Shown: positions 44,805 to 53,245 of the stretch, one piece after another
Layout of the letters: each line of letters opens with the position of its first letter
Numbering within the stretch: position 1 is the first letter of the stretch
Origin: Mycobacterium sp. E183
Lineage (GTDB): Bacteria > Actinomycetota > Actinomycetes > Mycobacteriales > Mycobacteriaceae
Direction: 5' to 3'
Assembly (NCBI RefSeq): GCF_001667735.1
Contig: NZ_LZJN01000152.1
Span: 1 to 64,000, forward strand
DNA length: 64,000 nucleotides
Made by a program: the position numbers and the translations under genes
The notes under the pieces: model-generated
What the model was told of the DNA's origin: nothing
What the model saw: only the letters and a program-made list of their open reading frames with translations
The model's database searches: none

Positions 44805-46931
44805 TCAGCGGGGCAGGCCGAGGAGCCGCTCGGCGGCCACGGTGAGCAGGATCTGCTCGGTGCCGCCGGCGATGGTGAGGCAGCGGGTGTTGAGAAAGTC
44901 GTACACCGCGTGGTTGCGGACCAGCCCGCCGCCCTCGGAGACGTCCATCATGTATTCGGCCAGTGCCTGCCGATAGCGCACGCCGATGAGCTTGCGGACG
45001 CTGGACTGCGCCCCGGGGTCCTGCCCGCCGACGGCGAGCTGGGCGATCCGCTGGTCGAGCAGCGCGCCGGTCTGGGCGATGACGATCAACCGCCCGAGCC
45101 GGTCCTGCTGAGCGGCGTCGAGGTCGAGCTCGCCGAGCACCTTGAGCAGCTCCTCCATCGGATTGCCCAGCGCGGTGCCGGTGGCCATCGCGACCCGCTC
45201 GTTGGCCAGCGTGGTCCGGGCCAGCCGCCAGCCGTCGTTCACCGCGCCGACCACCAGCTCGTCGGGCACGAACACGTTGTCCAGGAAGACCTCGTTGAAC
45301 AGCGAGTCACCGGTGATCTCACGCAGCGGGCGGATCTCGATGCCCGGCGAGCGCATGTCCACCAGGAAGTAGGTGATGCCCTTGTGCTTCGGGGCGTCGG
45401 GGTCGGTGCGCGCCAGGCACACGCCCCACCGGGCCTTGTGGGCCGCCGACGTCCACACCTTCTGCCCGGTGAGCAGCCAGCCGCCTTGGGAATCTGGTGC
45501 ACGAACCGCCTTGGTGCGCAGCGACGCCAGGTCGGAGCCGGCTCCCGGCTCGGAAAACAGTTGGCACCAAAGGAATTCGCCGCGCAGGGTGCCCGGCACG
45601 AAGCGCTCGATCTGTTCCGGTGTGCCGTGCTCGAGGATGGTCGGCGCGGCCCACCAGCCGATCACCAAGTCCGGGCGCACCACGCCGGCGGCCGCCAGCT
45701 CCTGATCGATGAGCAATTGTTCGGCCGGTGACGCGCCGCGCCCGTGCGGCGCCGGCCAGTGCGGGGCCTGCAGCCCGGCCTCGGCGAGCGCCGCCTGCCG
45801 CTTCTCGACTGGCAGCGCGGCGATTTCGGCAACGGTTGCGGCGATCTCCGCGCGCTGGCCCTCGACATCGGTGAGATCGATTCCGAGGCGGCGCCGCACA
45901 CCGCCCTGGGTCAGTTCGGTGACCCGGCGCAACCAGCGCTCGGCGCCGCCGAGGAACCGGCCGATCGCGTGCGCCCGCCGCAGGTACAGGTGCGCGTCGT
46001 GCTCCCAGGTGCAGCCGATGCCGCCGAGCACCTGGATGCAGTCCTTGAGGTTGGCCTTGGCCGCCGTGATGCCGATGCTCGCGGCCAGCGCGGCCGCGAT
46101 GGCGAACTGGTCCGGATCGGGCTCGGCCGCGGCGCGGGCGGCGTCGGCGGCGGCCACCTCGGTCTGCTCTGCGCGGCACAGCATCTCGGCGCACAGGTGC
46201 TTGACGGCCTGGAAGCTGCCGATCGGCTTGCCGAACTGCTCGCGGACCTTGGCGTAGTCGACGGCGGTGTCCAGCGCCCAGCGGGTCAGGCCGGCCGCCT
46301 CGGCGGCCAGCACGGTGGCCGCCAGTTCGTCGACGCGCCGACGCGACTCCGACACGACGGCGGCCGGCGCCGACGTCAGCACCACCCTGGCCAACGGGCG
46401 GGAGAAATCGGTCGCCTCCAGCGGCTCGACCTGCACGCCGTCGCTCTCGGTGTCGACGAGGAGCCACTCGTCGCCGGCCGGCAGCAGGAGGACACCGCCG
46501 TCGGCGGCGCCCAGCACGAGCGGCAGGGTTCCGGAGGCGCGCTGGCCGTCGAACTGGGCGTCACCCTCGAGCGCCAGCCCGGCGAAGCGTTCGCCGGCGG
46601 CCAGCGCCGCCAGCAGTTCGGGGTCGGTGACGACGAGCGTCGCCAGCGCGGTCGTCGCGACGGGGCCGGGAACCAGCGCCTTGGCCGCCTCCTCGACCAT
46701 CGCGCACAAGTCCTCGACGCTGCCGTCGGCGCCGCCATGCTCCTCGGCGATCGCGACGCCGAAGATGCCCAGCTCGGCAAGGCGGGCGAAGACCGGGCGC
46801 CACGCGTCGGCGTCGCCCTGCTCGACCTCGCGGATCGCCGTCGTCCCGCCCGGCCCCGACGTCGAATTGCGGGCCCAGTCGCGCACCAGGGCGCGCGCGG
46901 CGAACTGCTCGTCTGTGACGGTCGCTACCAC
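44805..46931 (-). CDS. fadE34: Fused acyl-CoA dehydrogenase FadE34 (ChsE3)
   Basis: 708 aa, two ACAD units in one chain. The N-terminal half has DTAVDYAKVREQFGKPIGSF and LGGIGCTWEHDAHLYLRRAH. The C-terminal half has LFSEPGAGSDLASLRTKAV, LLTGQKVWTSAAHKARW and IAGGTEQILLTVAAERLLGL. Matches Rv3573c, which dehydrogenates a five-carbon cholesterol side-chain CoA ester. GTG 46931 (VVATVTDEQ) is chosen because it matches the start of the M. tuberculosis protein and has GGAGG 8 bases upstream; an upstream GTG at 46946 is possible. Divergent from kstR. Confidence 0.93.
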   Translation of the reverse strand: MVATVTDEQFAARALVRDWARNSTSGPGGTTAIREVEQGDADAWRPVFARLAELGIFGVAIAEEHGGADGSVEDLCAMVEEAAKALVPGPVATTALATLVVTDPELLAALAAGERFAGLALEGDAQFDGQRASGTLPLVLGAADGGVLLLPAGDEWLLVDTESDGVQVEPLEATDFSRPLARVVLTSAPAAVVSESRRRVDELAATVLAAEAAGLTRWALDTAVDYAKVREQFGKPIGSFQAVKHLCAEMLCRAEQTEVAAADAARAAAEPDPDQFAIAAALAASIGITAAKANLKDCIQVLGGIGCTWEHDAHLYLRRAHAIGRFLGGAERWLRRVTELTQGGVRRRLGIDLTDVEGQRAEIAATVAEIAALPVEKRQAALAEAGLQAPHWPAPHGRGASPAEQLLIDQELAAAGVVRPDLVIGWWAAPTILEHGTPEQIERFVPGTLRGEFLWCQLFSEPGAGSDLASLRTKAVRAPDSQGGWLLTGQKVWTSAAHKARWGVCLARTDPDAPKHKGITYFLVDMRSPGIEIRPLREITGDSLFNEVFLDNVFVPDELVVGAVNDGWRLARTTLANERVAMATGTALGNPMEELLKVLGELDLDAAQQDRLGRLIVIAQTGALLDQRIAQLAVGGQDPGAQSSVRKLIGVRYRQALAEYMMDVSEGGGLVRNHAVYDFLNTRCLTIAGGTEQILLTVAAERLLGLPR

Positions 46932-47267
46932 CCTCGGGACCTCCACGTCCGTTGACTCGACATGACTCGGGGCCTACGACCCCTAGCTCTCGATTCTCCT
47001 GCTCGGCTCGGGTCGCTGCGCAACCCGCCTCGTCGCAGACTAGAACGTGTTCTAATAGTGCCAGCGATCGACCGTCAAGTCGAACGTCATCACAGCAGCA
47101 CACGCGGCTGTCCCGGCGGTACGGAGGTGGGAAATTCACACTCAGCATGCGTATCGTTTGCAAGCGAGCCGCCAGGAACAGGAGCAACCCGCGATATGCC
47201 AGCCAGTGCCAACTCGAGGGCCAACGCGAGCCGCGGTTCAGACTCGCAGCCGCGTGAGGTGATGAAC
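46932..47267. other. 336-bp divergent regulatory gap fadE34-kstR
   Basis: No gene is seen. It contains the KstR operator at 47041-47054, about 110 bp from fadE34 and 213 bp from kstR. The open frames here are low-complexity and lack homology. The long stretch before kstR suggests a leader of up to about 200 nt or a second promoter closer to the gene. Confidence 0.75.
47041..47054. promoter_or_regulatory. KstR operator between fadE34 and kstR
   Basis: TAGAACGTGTTCTA is a fully symmetric match to the KstR consensus. It is the strongest-looking site in the window and should mediate autorepression of kstR and control of fadE34. Confidence 0.92.
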
Positions 47268-47864
47268 GTGGCGGTACTGGCGGAGTCCGAACTCGGCTCG
47301 GAAGCACAGCGGGAGCGCCGCAAGCGGATCCTGGACGCCACCATGGCGATCGCGTCGAAGGGTGGCTACGAGGCGGTCCAGATGCGCGCCGTCGCTGACC
47401 GCGCCGACGTGGCGGTGGGCACGCTGTACCGGTATTTCCCGTCGAAGGTGCACCTGCTGGTGTCGGCCCTGGGCCGGGAGTTCAGCCGGATCGACGCCAA
47501 GACCGACCGGTCGTCGGTCGCCGGGGGAACGCCGTTTCAGCGGCTGAACTTCATGGTCGGCAAGCTCAACCGCGCGATGCAGCGCAATCCGCTGCTCACC
47601 GAGGCCATGACGCGCGCCTACGTGTTCGCCGACGCGTCGGCGGCCAGCGAGGTCGACCAGGTCGAGAAGCTGATCGACTCCATGTTCGCCCGCGCGATGG
47701 CCGACGGCGAACCGACCGAGGACCAGTACCACATCGCCCGGGTGATCTCCGACGTGTGGCTGTCCAACCTGCTCGCCTGGCTCACCCGGCGGGCCTCGGC
47801 CACCGACGTCAGCAAGCGGCTGGATCTGGCCGTGCGGTTGCTGATCGGGGATCAGGACTCTTAG
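47268..47864 (+). CDS. kstR: TetR-family repressor KstR
   Basis: 198 aa. Near-identical in wording to Rv3574: ESELGSEAQRERRKRILDAT, helix-turn-helix VADRADVAVGTLYRYFPSKV (about 42-61), ligand domain with VGKLNRAMQRNPLLTEAMTR. It represses the early cholesterol genes and is released by side-chain CoA thioesters. GTG 47268 (MAVLAESELG in M. tuberculosis) is preferred since GAGG sits 8 bases upstream; ATG 47262 is an alternative two codons earlier. Confidence 0.96.
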   Translation: MAVLAESELGSEAQRERRKRILDATMAIASKGGYEAVQMRAVADRADVAVGTLYRYFPSKVHLLVSALGREFSRIDAKTDRSSVAGGTPFQRLNFMVGKLNRAMQRNPLLTEAMTRAYVFADASAASEVDQVEKLIDSMFARAMADGEPTEDQYHIARVISDVWLSNLLAWLTRRASATDVSKRLDLAVRLLIGDQDS

Positions 47865-48944
47865 CTAAGCCGGCGGACCGGCGGTGCGGCCGCGGATCAA
47901 CTCCGTGTCCAGCACCTCGACGACCGGCAGGCCCGACCGCGGCGGACGCAACAGCAACTCCCCCGCCCGGCGGCCCTTCTGCAGGCTCGGCTGGGCCACC
48001 GTCGTCAACCCCCGGCCGATCGCATCGGGCACGCCGTCGAAACCGGTGACGGTCATCTGGCCGGGGACGTAAATGCCATGTGCGCGAAGGTAATCCATGG
48101 CCGAAAGCGCCAAGATGTCCGCCGTGCACATCAACGCGGTGATGCGGGGGTTGGCCTCCAGGGCCACCTTGGCGGCGGTCCCCCCGGACTCCGGCAGGTG
48201 CTCGTAGCTCTCCACCACGGTCAGCGCATCGGGGTCGACACCGGCGGCCGACATCGCCTCCCAGACACCGATGACGCGTTCACGCTGCACGTCGAACGCC
48301 GGTGACCGCAACCGCTCGGCATCCACCAGCCCCTGTCGGCGGTCCCGGCCCAGCCGCATGGTCAGCAGCCCGATCTCGCGGTGCCCCAGCCCCAGCACGT
48401 AGTCGGCCAACTCACGCATCGCCGCCCGATCGTCGATCCCCACCCGGGACACGCCGGCGAGCCCCTTCGGCTGGTCGACGACCACGACCGGCAATCGGCG
48501 CTGCAGGACGACCTGAAGGTACGGGTCCTCGTCGCACACCGAATACACGACGAAGCCGTCCACCCCGGCGCCGAGCACGGCGCCCGTCCCGTCCTCCATG
48601 CTGCGGCCGGGCCCGACGGCCACCAGCAGCAGGCCCTGCCCCAGCTCTTCGCAGGACTGCGCGACTCCGGCGACGAAGTCCCGCGCCGCCGGATCGCTGA
48701 AGAAGTAAGTGAGCGGCTCGGCCATCACGAGGCCGACCGCGCCGGCCTTCCGGGTGCGCAGCGAGCGCGCCACCGGGTCGGGACCCGCGTACCCCAGCCG
48801 CTTGGCCGTCGCGAGCACGCGTTCGCGTAGGTCGGCCGAGAGTTGATCCGGCCGGTTGAAGGCGTTGGAGATCGTGGTGCGCGAAACCTTCAGTTCGTCC
48901 GCCAACGACGCCAGAGTCGCACGCGGGCGTGGTGCGGGACTCAC
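47865..48944 (-). CDS. LacI-family transcriptional regulator (Rv3575c-like)
   Basis: 359 aa, GTG start. N-terminal LacI helix-turn-helix (LASLADELKVSRTTISNAFN, about 11-30, then hinge RLGYAGPDPVARSLRT) and a periplasmic-binding-like effector domain (GLVMAEPLTYFFSDP; GVDGFVVYSV; MCTADILALSAMDYL; VTGFDGVPDA). Matches Rv3575c in order, converging on kstR with abutting ends. The effector is probably a sugar or related small molecule, not identifiable. It is divergent from the metal ABC transporter, but that promoter carries a Fur-family-type box rather than an obvious LacI palindrome. Confidence 0.9.
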   Translation of the reverse strand: MSPAPRPRATLASLADELKVSRTTISNAFNRPDQLSADLRERVLATAKRLGYAGPDPVARSLRTRKAGAVGLVMAEPLTYFFSDPAARDFVAGVAQSCEELGQGLLLVAVGPGRSMEDGTGAVLGAGVDGFVVYSVCDEDPYLQVVLQRRLPVVVVDQPKGLAGVSRVGIDDRAAMRELADYVLGLGHREIGLLTMRLGRDRRQGLVDAERLRSPAFDVQRERVIGVWEAMSAAGVDPDALTVVESYEHLPESGGTAAKVALEANPRITALMCTADILALSAMDYLRAHGIYVPGQMTVTGFDGVPDAIGRGLTTVAQPSLQKGRRAGELLLRPPRSGLPVVEVLDTELIRGRTAGPPA

Positions 48945-49004
48945 AATCGGTGACGCTACAGCGAATCCGGATGCGCGCCTAAGCGGCTTCCACTCGCCGC
49001 TTTG

Positions 49005-49025
49005 TAATGGAAACGATTTTCATTA
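49005..49025. promoter_or_regulatory. Zur-like operator upstream of zinc ABC transporter
   Basis: TAATGGAAACGATTTTCATTA is a 21-bp dyad with only two mismatched pairs, AT-rich in a GC-rich genome and typical of Fur-family (Zur) sites. A TATTAT box follows at 49027-49032. It lies 48 bp before the znuA-like start, so repression by zinc-bound Zur is expected. Confidence 0.75.
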
Positions 49026-49073
49026 GTATTATGGGTCGGCCGACCGGCCGGCGAGAGGACATCGGACGCACGC

Positions 49074-50000
49074 ATGGCGCTGACGCGGGGACGAATCGCG
49101 GTGGCCGGCGCGCTGCGCTGGCTGCCCGCCGTGCTGATCCTGCTGGCCGCGGGCACGGGCTGCGGCGGCCCGGCACACCCGCGGGCGGCCGCCATCGTCG
49201 CCTCGACCGGCGCCTGGGGCAGCGTGGCTAGCGCCGTCACCGGCCGTCACCTCGCGGTCAAGTCCATCCTGACCGGGGGCGACACCGACCCGCACTCCTA
49301 TCAAGCCAGCCCCGCGGACGCCGCGGCCATCACCGACGCCACCCTGGTGGTGTACAACGGTGGCGGTTATGACCCCTGGGTGGACCAAGTGCTCGCCGGC
49401 CACCCCGGCGTGAAAGCGATCGGCGCCTATTCGTTCCACAGGGACTCGGCCGAGCAGCCGGCCAACGAGCACGTCTTCTACGACCTCGACGTCGCCAAAT
49501 CGGTCGCCTTCGCGATCGCCGACCGCATGGCCGCCATCGATCCCGCCAACGCCGCCGACTACCGGGCCAACGCCGCCGGCTTCTGCCGCGGCGCCGACGC
49601 GATCGCCATCTCCGAACACGCCATCGCCAGCGCCTACCCCGGCACGGGGGTCATCGCGACCGAACCCGTCGGCCACTACCTGCTGGAGGCGTCCGGTCTG
49701 GTCAACCGCACACCGGCCGCCTTCACCGCGGCCAACGAGAACGAGACGGACCCCTCGCCCGCCGACATGGCGTTCGTGCTCGACCTGATCGACCATCGTC
49801 AGGTGTCGGCGGTGCTGGTCAACCCGCAGACGTCGACCCCCGCGATCAACGGCGTGCGGGACGCCGCGCGGCGCGCGGGCGTGCCGGTGACCGAAGTGAG
49901 CGAGACCCTGCCCGACGGCACGGATTACCTGACGTGGCAGCGCAACACGGTCAACCAGCTGCTGGCCGCGCTCCAATCGCGCCGGTCAGTGCAACCGTGA
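49074..50000 (+). CDS. znuA: Zinc/manganese-type ABC transporter substrate-binding lipoprotein
   Basis: 308 aa. Signal peptide with lipobox LAAGTGCG (Cys about 29). Cluster 9 metal-binding protein: GDTDPHSYQASPADA, GYDPWVDQVL, NEHVFYDLDVAKSVA with a His metal ligand, and ATEPVGHYLLEASGL. It captures zinc (or manganese) outside the membrane for the ABC permease. It overlaps the ATPase gene by 4 bp. The metal is inferred from the Zur-like box, not from the ligands. This transporter is not at this place in H37Rv. Confidence 0.88.
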   Translation: MALTRGRIAVAGALRWLPAVLILLAAGTGCGGPAHPRAAAIVASTGAWGSVASAVTGRHLAVKSILTGGDTDPHSYQASPADAAAITDATLVVYNGGGYDPWVDQVLAGHPGVKAIGAYSFHRDSAEQPANEHVFYDLDVAKSVAFAIADRMAAIDPANAADYRANAAGFCRGADAIAISEHAIASAYPGTGVIATEPVGHYLLEASGLVNRTPAAFTAANENETDPSPADMAFVLDLIDHRQVSAVLVNPQTSTPAINGVRDAARRAGVPVTEVSETLPDGTDYLTWQRNTVNQLLAALQSRRSVQP

Positions 50001-50824
50001 GCCTCGACGCGGTCCGCGCGGTCGACAGCCGTCCGGATACCGTCTCGCTGCGCGGTGCGCGGCTGGCGTTCGGCGACCGGGTGCTGTGGGACCACCTCGA
50101 CCTGTCCGTGTCGCCCGGCGAATTCATCGCCGTCCTCGGCCCCAACGGCAGCGGCAAGACGTCGTTGCTGAAGGTGCTGCTGGGGCAGCTGCCGTTGTCC
50201 GCCGGTGTCGCGTTGGTGGACGGAGAGCCGATGCACTCCGGCAGCGGACGCGTCGGCTACGTGCCGCAACACCGACCGATGGACTCCGACGTGATGCTTC
50301 GGGGACGCGACCTGGTTCGGCTCGGCGTCGACGGGCATCTTTGGGGCGGCATGCCGCGCAGATCCGCCGACCGCGCCCGCCGCCGCGCGACCGTGGCCGA
50401 GGCGCTGCGACAGGTCAACGCCGAACACTTGGCGGACATCCGGGTGGGCGTGATGTCCGGCGGCGAGCTGCAGCGGATCCGCGTCGCGCAGGCGCTGGTC
50501 AGCGACCCGATGCTGCTGCTGTGCGACGAGCCGCTGCTGGCCCTGGACCCGGCGAACGCCAAACTGGTGTCCGCGCTGATCGACCGTCGCCGCCGGGATG
50601 CCGGGACCGCCGTCATCGTCGTCACCCACGACCTCAACGCGATCCTGCCGTACGTCGACCGGCTGATTTATCTGGTCGACGGACGGTTCCGGATCGGCAC
50701 CGTCGACGAGGTGATGACCACCGAGACGCTCTCGACGCTCTACCGAGCCGACATCGCGGTGGTCAAGGTCAAGGACCGCTACGTGGTGGTCGGTGAGACG
50801 ACCGACTGGGCCCACGGTGAATAA
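49997..50824 (+). CDS. znuC: Metal ABC transporter ATP-binding protein
   Basis: 275 aa. Walker A GPNGSGKTSLLK (about 47-58), Q-loop YVPQHRPMDSDVM, signature MSGGELQRIRVAQAL, Walker B MLLLCDEPLLALD and switch VTHDLN. It powers the ZnuA/ZnuB pair. The GTG start overlaps znuA (GTGA) and the stop overlaps znuB, giving tight coupling. Homologues start here, not at upstream in-frame codons. Confidence 0.9.
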   Translation: MSLDAVRAVDSRPDTVSLRGARLAFGDRVLWDHLDLSVSPGEFIAVLGPNGSGKTSLLKVLLGQLPLSAGVALVDGEPMHSGSGRVGYVPQHRPMDSDVMLRGRDLVRLGVDGHLWGGMPRRSADRARRRATVAEALRQVNAEHLADIRVGVMSGGELQRIRVAQALVSDPMLLLCDEPLLALDPANAKLVSALIDRRRRDAGTAVIVVTHDLNAILPYVDRLIYLVDGRFRIGTVDEVMTTETLSTLYRADIAVVKVKDRYVVVGETTDWAHGE

Positions 50825-51677
50825 CCGGCTGACCGGCGTGCTGGCCCACCTGCTCGACTTCGACGTCACCGCCCACCTACTGCGCCACGACTTCGTCCAG
50901 CAGGCGCTGCTCGCCGCCGCGCTGCTGGGCCTGGTGGCCGGGCTGATCGGGCCGTTCATCGTGATGCGGCAGATGTCGTTCGCCGTGCACGGCTCGAGCG
51001 AACTGTCGTTGACGGGAGCGGCTTTCGCGCTGCTGGTCGGCGTCGAGGTGGGGCTGGGCGCCCTGGTCGGCAGCGCTTTGGCGGCCGCGCTGTTCGGCGT
51101 GCTGGGCCGGCGGGCCCGCGAACGCGATTCGGTCATCGGCGTGGTGCTGGCCTTCGGGCTGGGCCTGGCGGTGCTGTTCATCTACCTCTACCCGGGCCGG
51201 ACCGCGACCAGTTTCGCGTTGCTCACCGGGCAGATCGTCGGCGTCGGCTACACCGGGCTGGGCATGCTGGCCCTGGTCTGCCTGCTCGTCCTTGCCGTCA
51301 TCGCGACGTGCTACCGCCCGCTGTTGTTCGCCACCGTCGACCCCGACGTCGCGGCGGCCCGCGGCGTGCCGGTTCGGGCGCTGGGCATCGTGTTCGCCGC
51401 CCTGGTCGGCGTGGTGGCCGCGCAGGCCGTGCAGATCGTGGGTGCGCTGCTGGTGATGTCGTTGCTGATCACGCCGGCGGCGGCGGCCGCCCGGGTGGTG
51501 GCCTCGCCGGCGGCGGCGATGGTGGCCTCGGTCGTCTTCGCCGAGGTCTCCGCCGTCGGCGGCATCGTGCTGTCGCTGGCGCCCGGCGTACCGGTGTCCG
51601 TCTTCGTCGCGGGGATTTCCTTCCTGATCTACCTGGTCTGCTGGTCGCTGGGGCGTCGACAGGAGGTCGCCGCCTAA
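50817..51677 (+). CDS. znuB: Metal ABC transporter permease
   Basis: 286 aa. Cluster 9 permease with about eight membrane helices (for example QALLAAALLGLVAGLIGPFI at about 33-52). Family motif MRQMSFAVHGSSELSLTGAA is present, as is the loop ATVDPDVAAARGVPVRALGI. GTG 50817 is used; it gives an 8-bp overlap with the ATPase gene. It completes the znuABC-like operon. Confidence 0.9.
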   Translation: MNNRLTGVLAHLLDFDVTAHLLRHDFVQQALLAAALLGLVAGLIGPFIVMRQMSFAVHGSSELSLTGAAFALLVGVEVGLGALVGSALAAALFGVLGRRARERDSVIGVVLAFGLGLAVLFIYLYPGRTATSFALLTGQIVGVGYTGLGMLALVCLLVLAVIATCYRPLLFATVDPDVAAARGVPVRALGIVFAALVGVVAAQAVQIVGALLVMSLLITPAAAAARVVASPAAAMVASVVFAEVSAVGGIVLSLAPGVPVSVFVAGISFLIYLVCWSLGRRQEVAA

Positions 51678-51716
51678 GCTGGTCGGCACAGACGGGCCCG
51701 CGTCCGAAAGGCTCTG

Positions 51717-52427
51717 GTGCGTAGGCAAATCGCGATCGTCCTGCAGGCGGCGTTGTGCGCCCTCACGGCCGGCTGCACCACCGTCGTCGGCGGAAGCGCC
51801 GCGCCCGCGGACACCCGCGGTCCGCTGTCGCAGGCCCCGGTGGCCGTCACCGCCCTGGACGGGCTGCTGCTCGACGACGGCAAAGTCAACGACATCCTGG
51901 GTGCGGGAATGCGGCTCCGGTATCGCACGCCGGACATGTGGGACTCCAGCCAGACGTTCAGCGAGAGGAGCTGCCTGGCCATGGCCGGGCCCGCCCAACA
52001 GGCCGTATACGCGGACACCGGCTGGACCGCGGTGCGCGGCGAACGACTCGACGACAGCTATGACGACCCCAATGTGCGCAACGACTCCGTCAACCAGGCC
52101 GTGATCTCCTACCCAACGGCCAGGCAGGCCAACGCGTTCTACGACGCATCGGTCCGGAGGTGGTCGGCCTGCGCCAACCGCCGATTCGTCGACCGTCCCC
52201 CGGGGCAGCCCGAGATCGCGTGGGCGGTGGCCGATTCCCACAAGGTGGGCGGCACGCTGAGCACGTCGGAAGAGCAGGTCGGTAGCCCGGATGGCTGGCG
52301 GTGCCAGCGTGCGCTCACCGCGCGCAACAACATCGTCATCGACGTGGCCGCCTGCGGGTCCTTCCTGCCCGGGGCGGCCGCGGTCGACGTCGCCCAGCAG
52401 ATCGCAGCCGCGGTCGTCACCCGGTAG
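51717..52427 (+). CDS. lppH: Lipoprotein LppH-like with PknH-type sensor domain
   Basis: 236 aa, GTG start. Lipobox LCALTAGC (Cys about 20). The rest resembles the extracellular PknH C-terminal sensor fold: LLLDDGKVNDILGAGMRLRY, RSCLAMAGPAQQAVYADTGW, QAVISYPTARQANAFYDAS, with conserved cysteines likely in two disulfides (SERSCL, WSACANR, WRCQRAL, AACGSF). Matches Rv3576 (lppH) in order. Ligand unknown. It sits 39 bp after znuB on the same strand. Confidence 0.86.
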   Translation: MRRQIAIVLQAALCALTAGCTTVVGGSAAPADTRGPLSQAPVAVTALDGLLLDDGKVNDILGAGMRLRYRTPDMWDSSQTFSERSCLAMAGPAQQAVYADTGWTAVRGERLDDSYDDPNVRNDSVNQAVISYPTARQANAFYDASVRRWSACANRRFVDRPPGQPEIAWAVADSHKVGGTLSTSEEQVGSPDGWRCQRALTARNNIVIDVAACGSFLPGAAAVDVAQQIAAAVVTR

Positions 52428-52486
52428 CGACGGCAAAGGCGACCGCCTCTCCGGGTGGCGACGGCGCCGCCCCATAAGCTGGACGG

Positions 52487-53245
52487 GTGGCCGGTATCGA
52501 CCTAAACGCCGACCTGGGCGAAAGCTTCGGCGTCTGGCGCCTGGGTGACGACGACGCGATGCTGGGGATCGTCACCAGCGCCAACGTGGCGTGCGGGTTT
52601 CACGCCGGGGACCCCGCCGGCCTGCTGCGGGTCTGCCGCTCGGCCGCCGAGCGCGGCGTCCGCATCGGGGCGCAGGTGAGCTATCGCGACCTGGCCGGGT
52701 TCGGCAGGCGCTTCATCGACGTCGCCGCCGAGGACCTGATCGCCGACGTGGCGTATCAGATTGGCGCGCTGCAGGCGCTCGCCGGCGCGGCCGGCTCGGC
52801 CGTGTCCTACGTCAAACCCCATGGCGCGCTGTACAACACGATTGTGACCGACCGCGACCAGGCGGCCGCGGTCGCCGAGGCGGTGCGGATGGTGGACCCG
52901 GCGCTGCCGGTGCTGGGCATGGCGGGTTCGGCGTTCTTCGACGAGGCCGCGTTCCGCGGTCTGCGCACGGTGGCCGAGGCGTTCGCCGACCGCGCCTACC
53001 GGCCGGACGGCCAGTTGGTTTCCCGCCGCGAACCCGGCGCGGTGCTTGCAGACCCGGCGGCGATCGCCGACCGCGTGGTCGGCATGGTGACCTCCGGCCG
53101 GGTCACCGCCATCGACGGCACCCCGGTCACGATCACCGCGGAATCGGTTTGCGTGCACGGCGATTCGCCCGGCGCGGTGCAGATCGCGGAGGCCGTGCGC
53201 GACGGGCTGGAGGCCGCGGGCGTCGAGATCGGGGCGTTCAGCTGA
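52487..53245 (+). CDS. pxpA: LamB/YcsF family protein (5-oxoprolinase subunit A type)
   Basis: 252 aa. Family signatures [23 protein letters not shown] (about 5-27, catalytic acid region), [24 protein letters not shown] and [16 protein letters not shown]. PxpA with PxpB and PxpC hydrolyses 5-oxoproline using ATP, but no pxpB or pxpC gene lies nearby, so its partners are elsewhere or the role differs. GTG 52487. It overlaps the next start by 1 bp (TGATG). Confidence 0.85.
   Translation: MAGIDLNADLGESFGVWRLGDDDAMLGIVTSANVACGFHAGDPAGLLRVCRSAAERGVRIGAQVSYRDLAGFGRRFIDVAAEDLIADVAYQIGALQALAGAAGSAVSYVKPHGALYNTIVTDRDQAAAVAEAVRMVDPALPVLGMAGSAFFDEAAFRGLRTVAEAFADRAYRPDGQLVSRREPGAVLADPAAIADRVVGMVTSGRVTAIDGTPVTITAESVCVHGDSPGAVQIAEAVRDGLEAAGVEIGAFS

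Noticed and set aside
46952-47257. Small plus-strand frames between fadE34 and kstR
   Set aside because: Low-complexity Ser/Arg-rich translations overlapping the KstR operator; no start context or homology.
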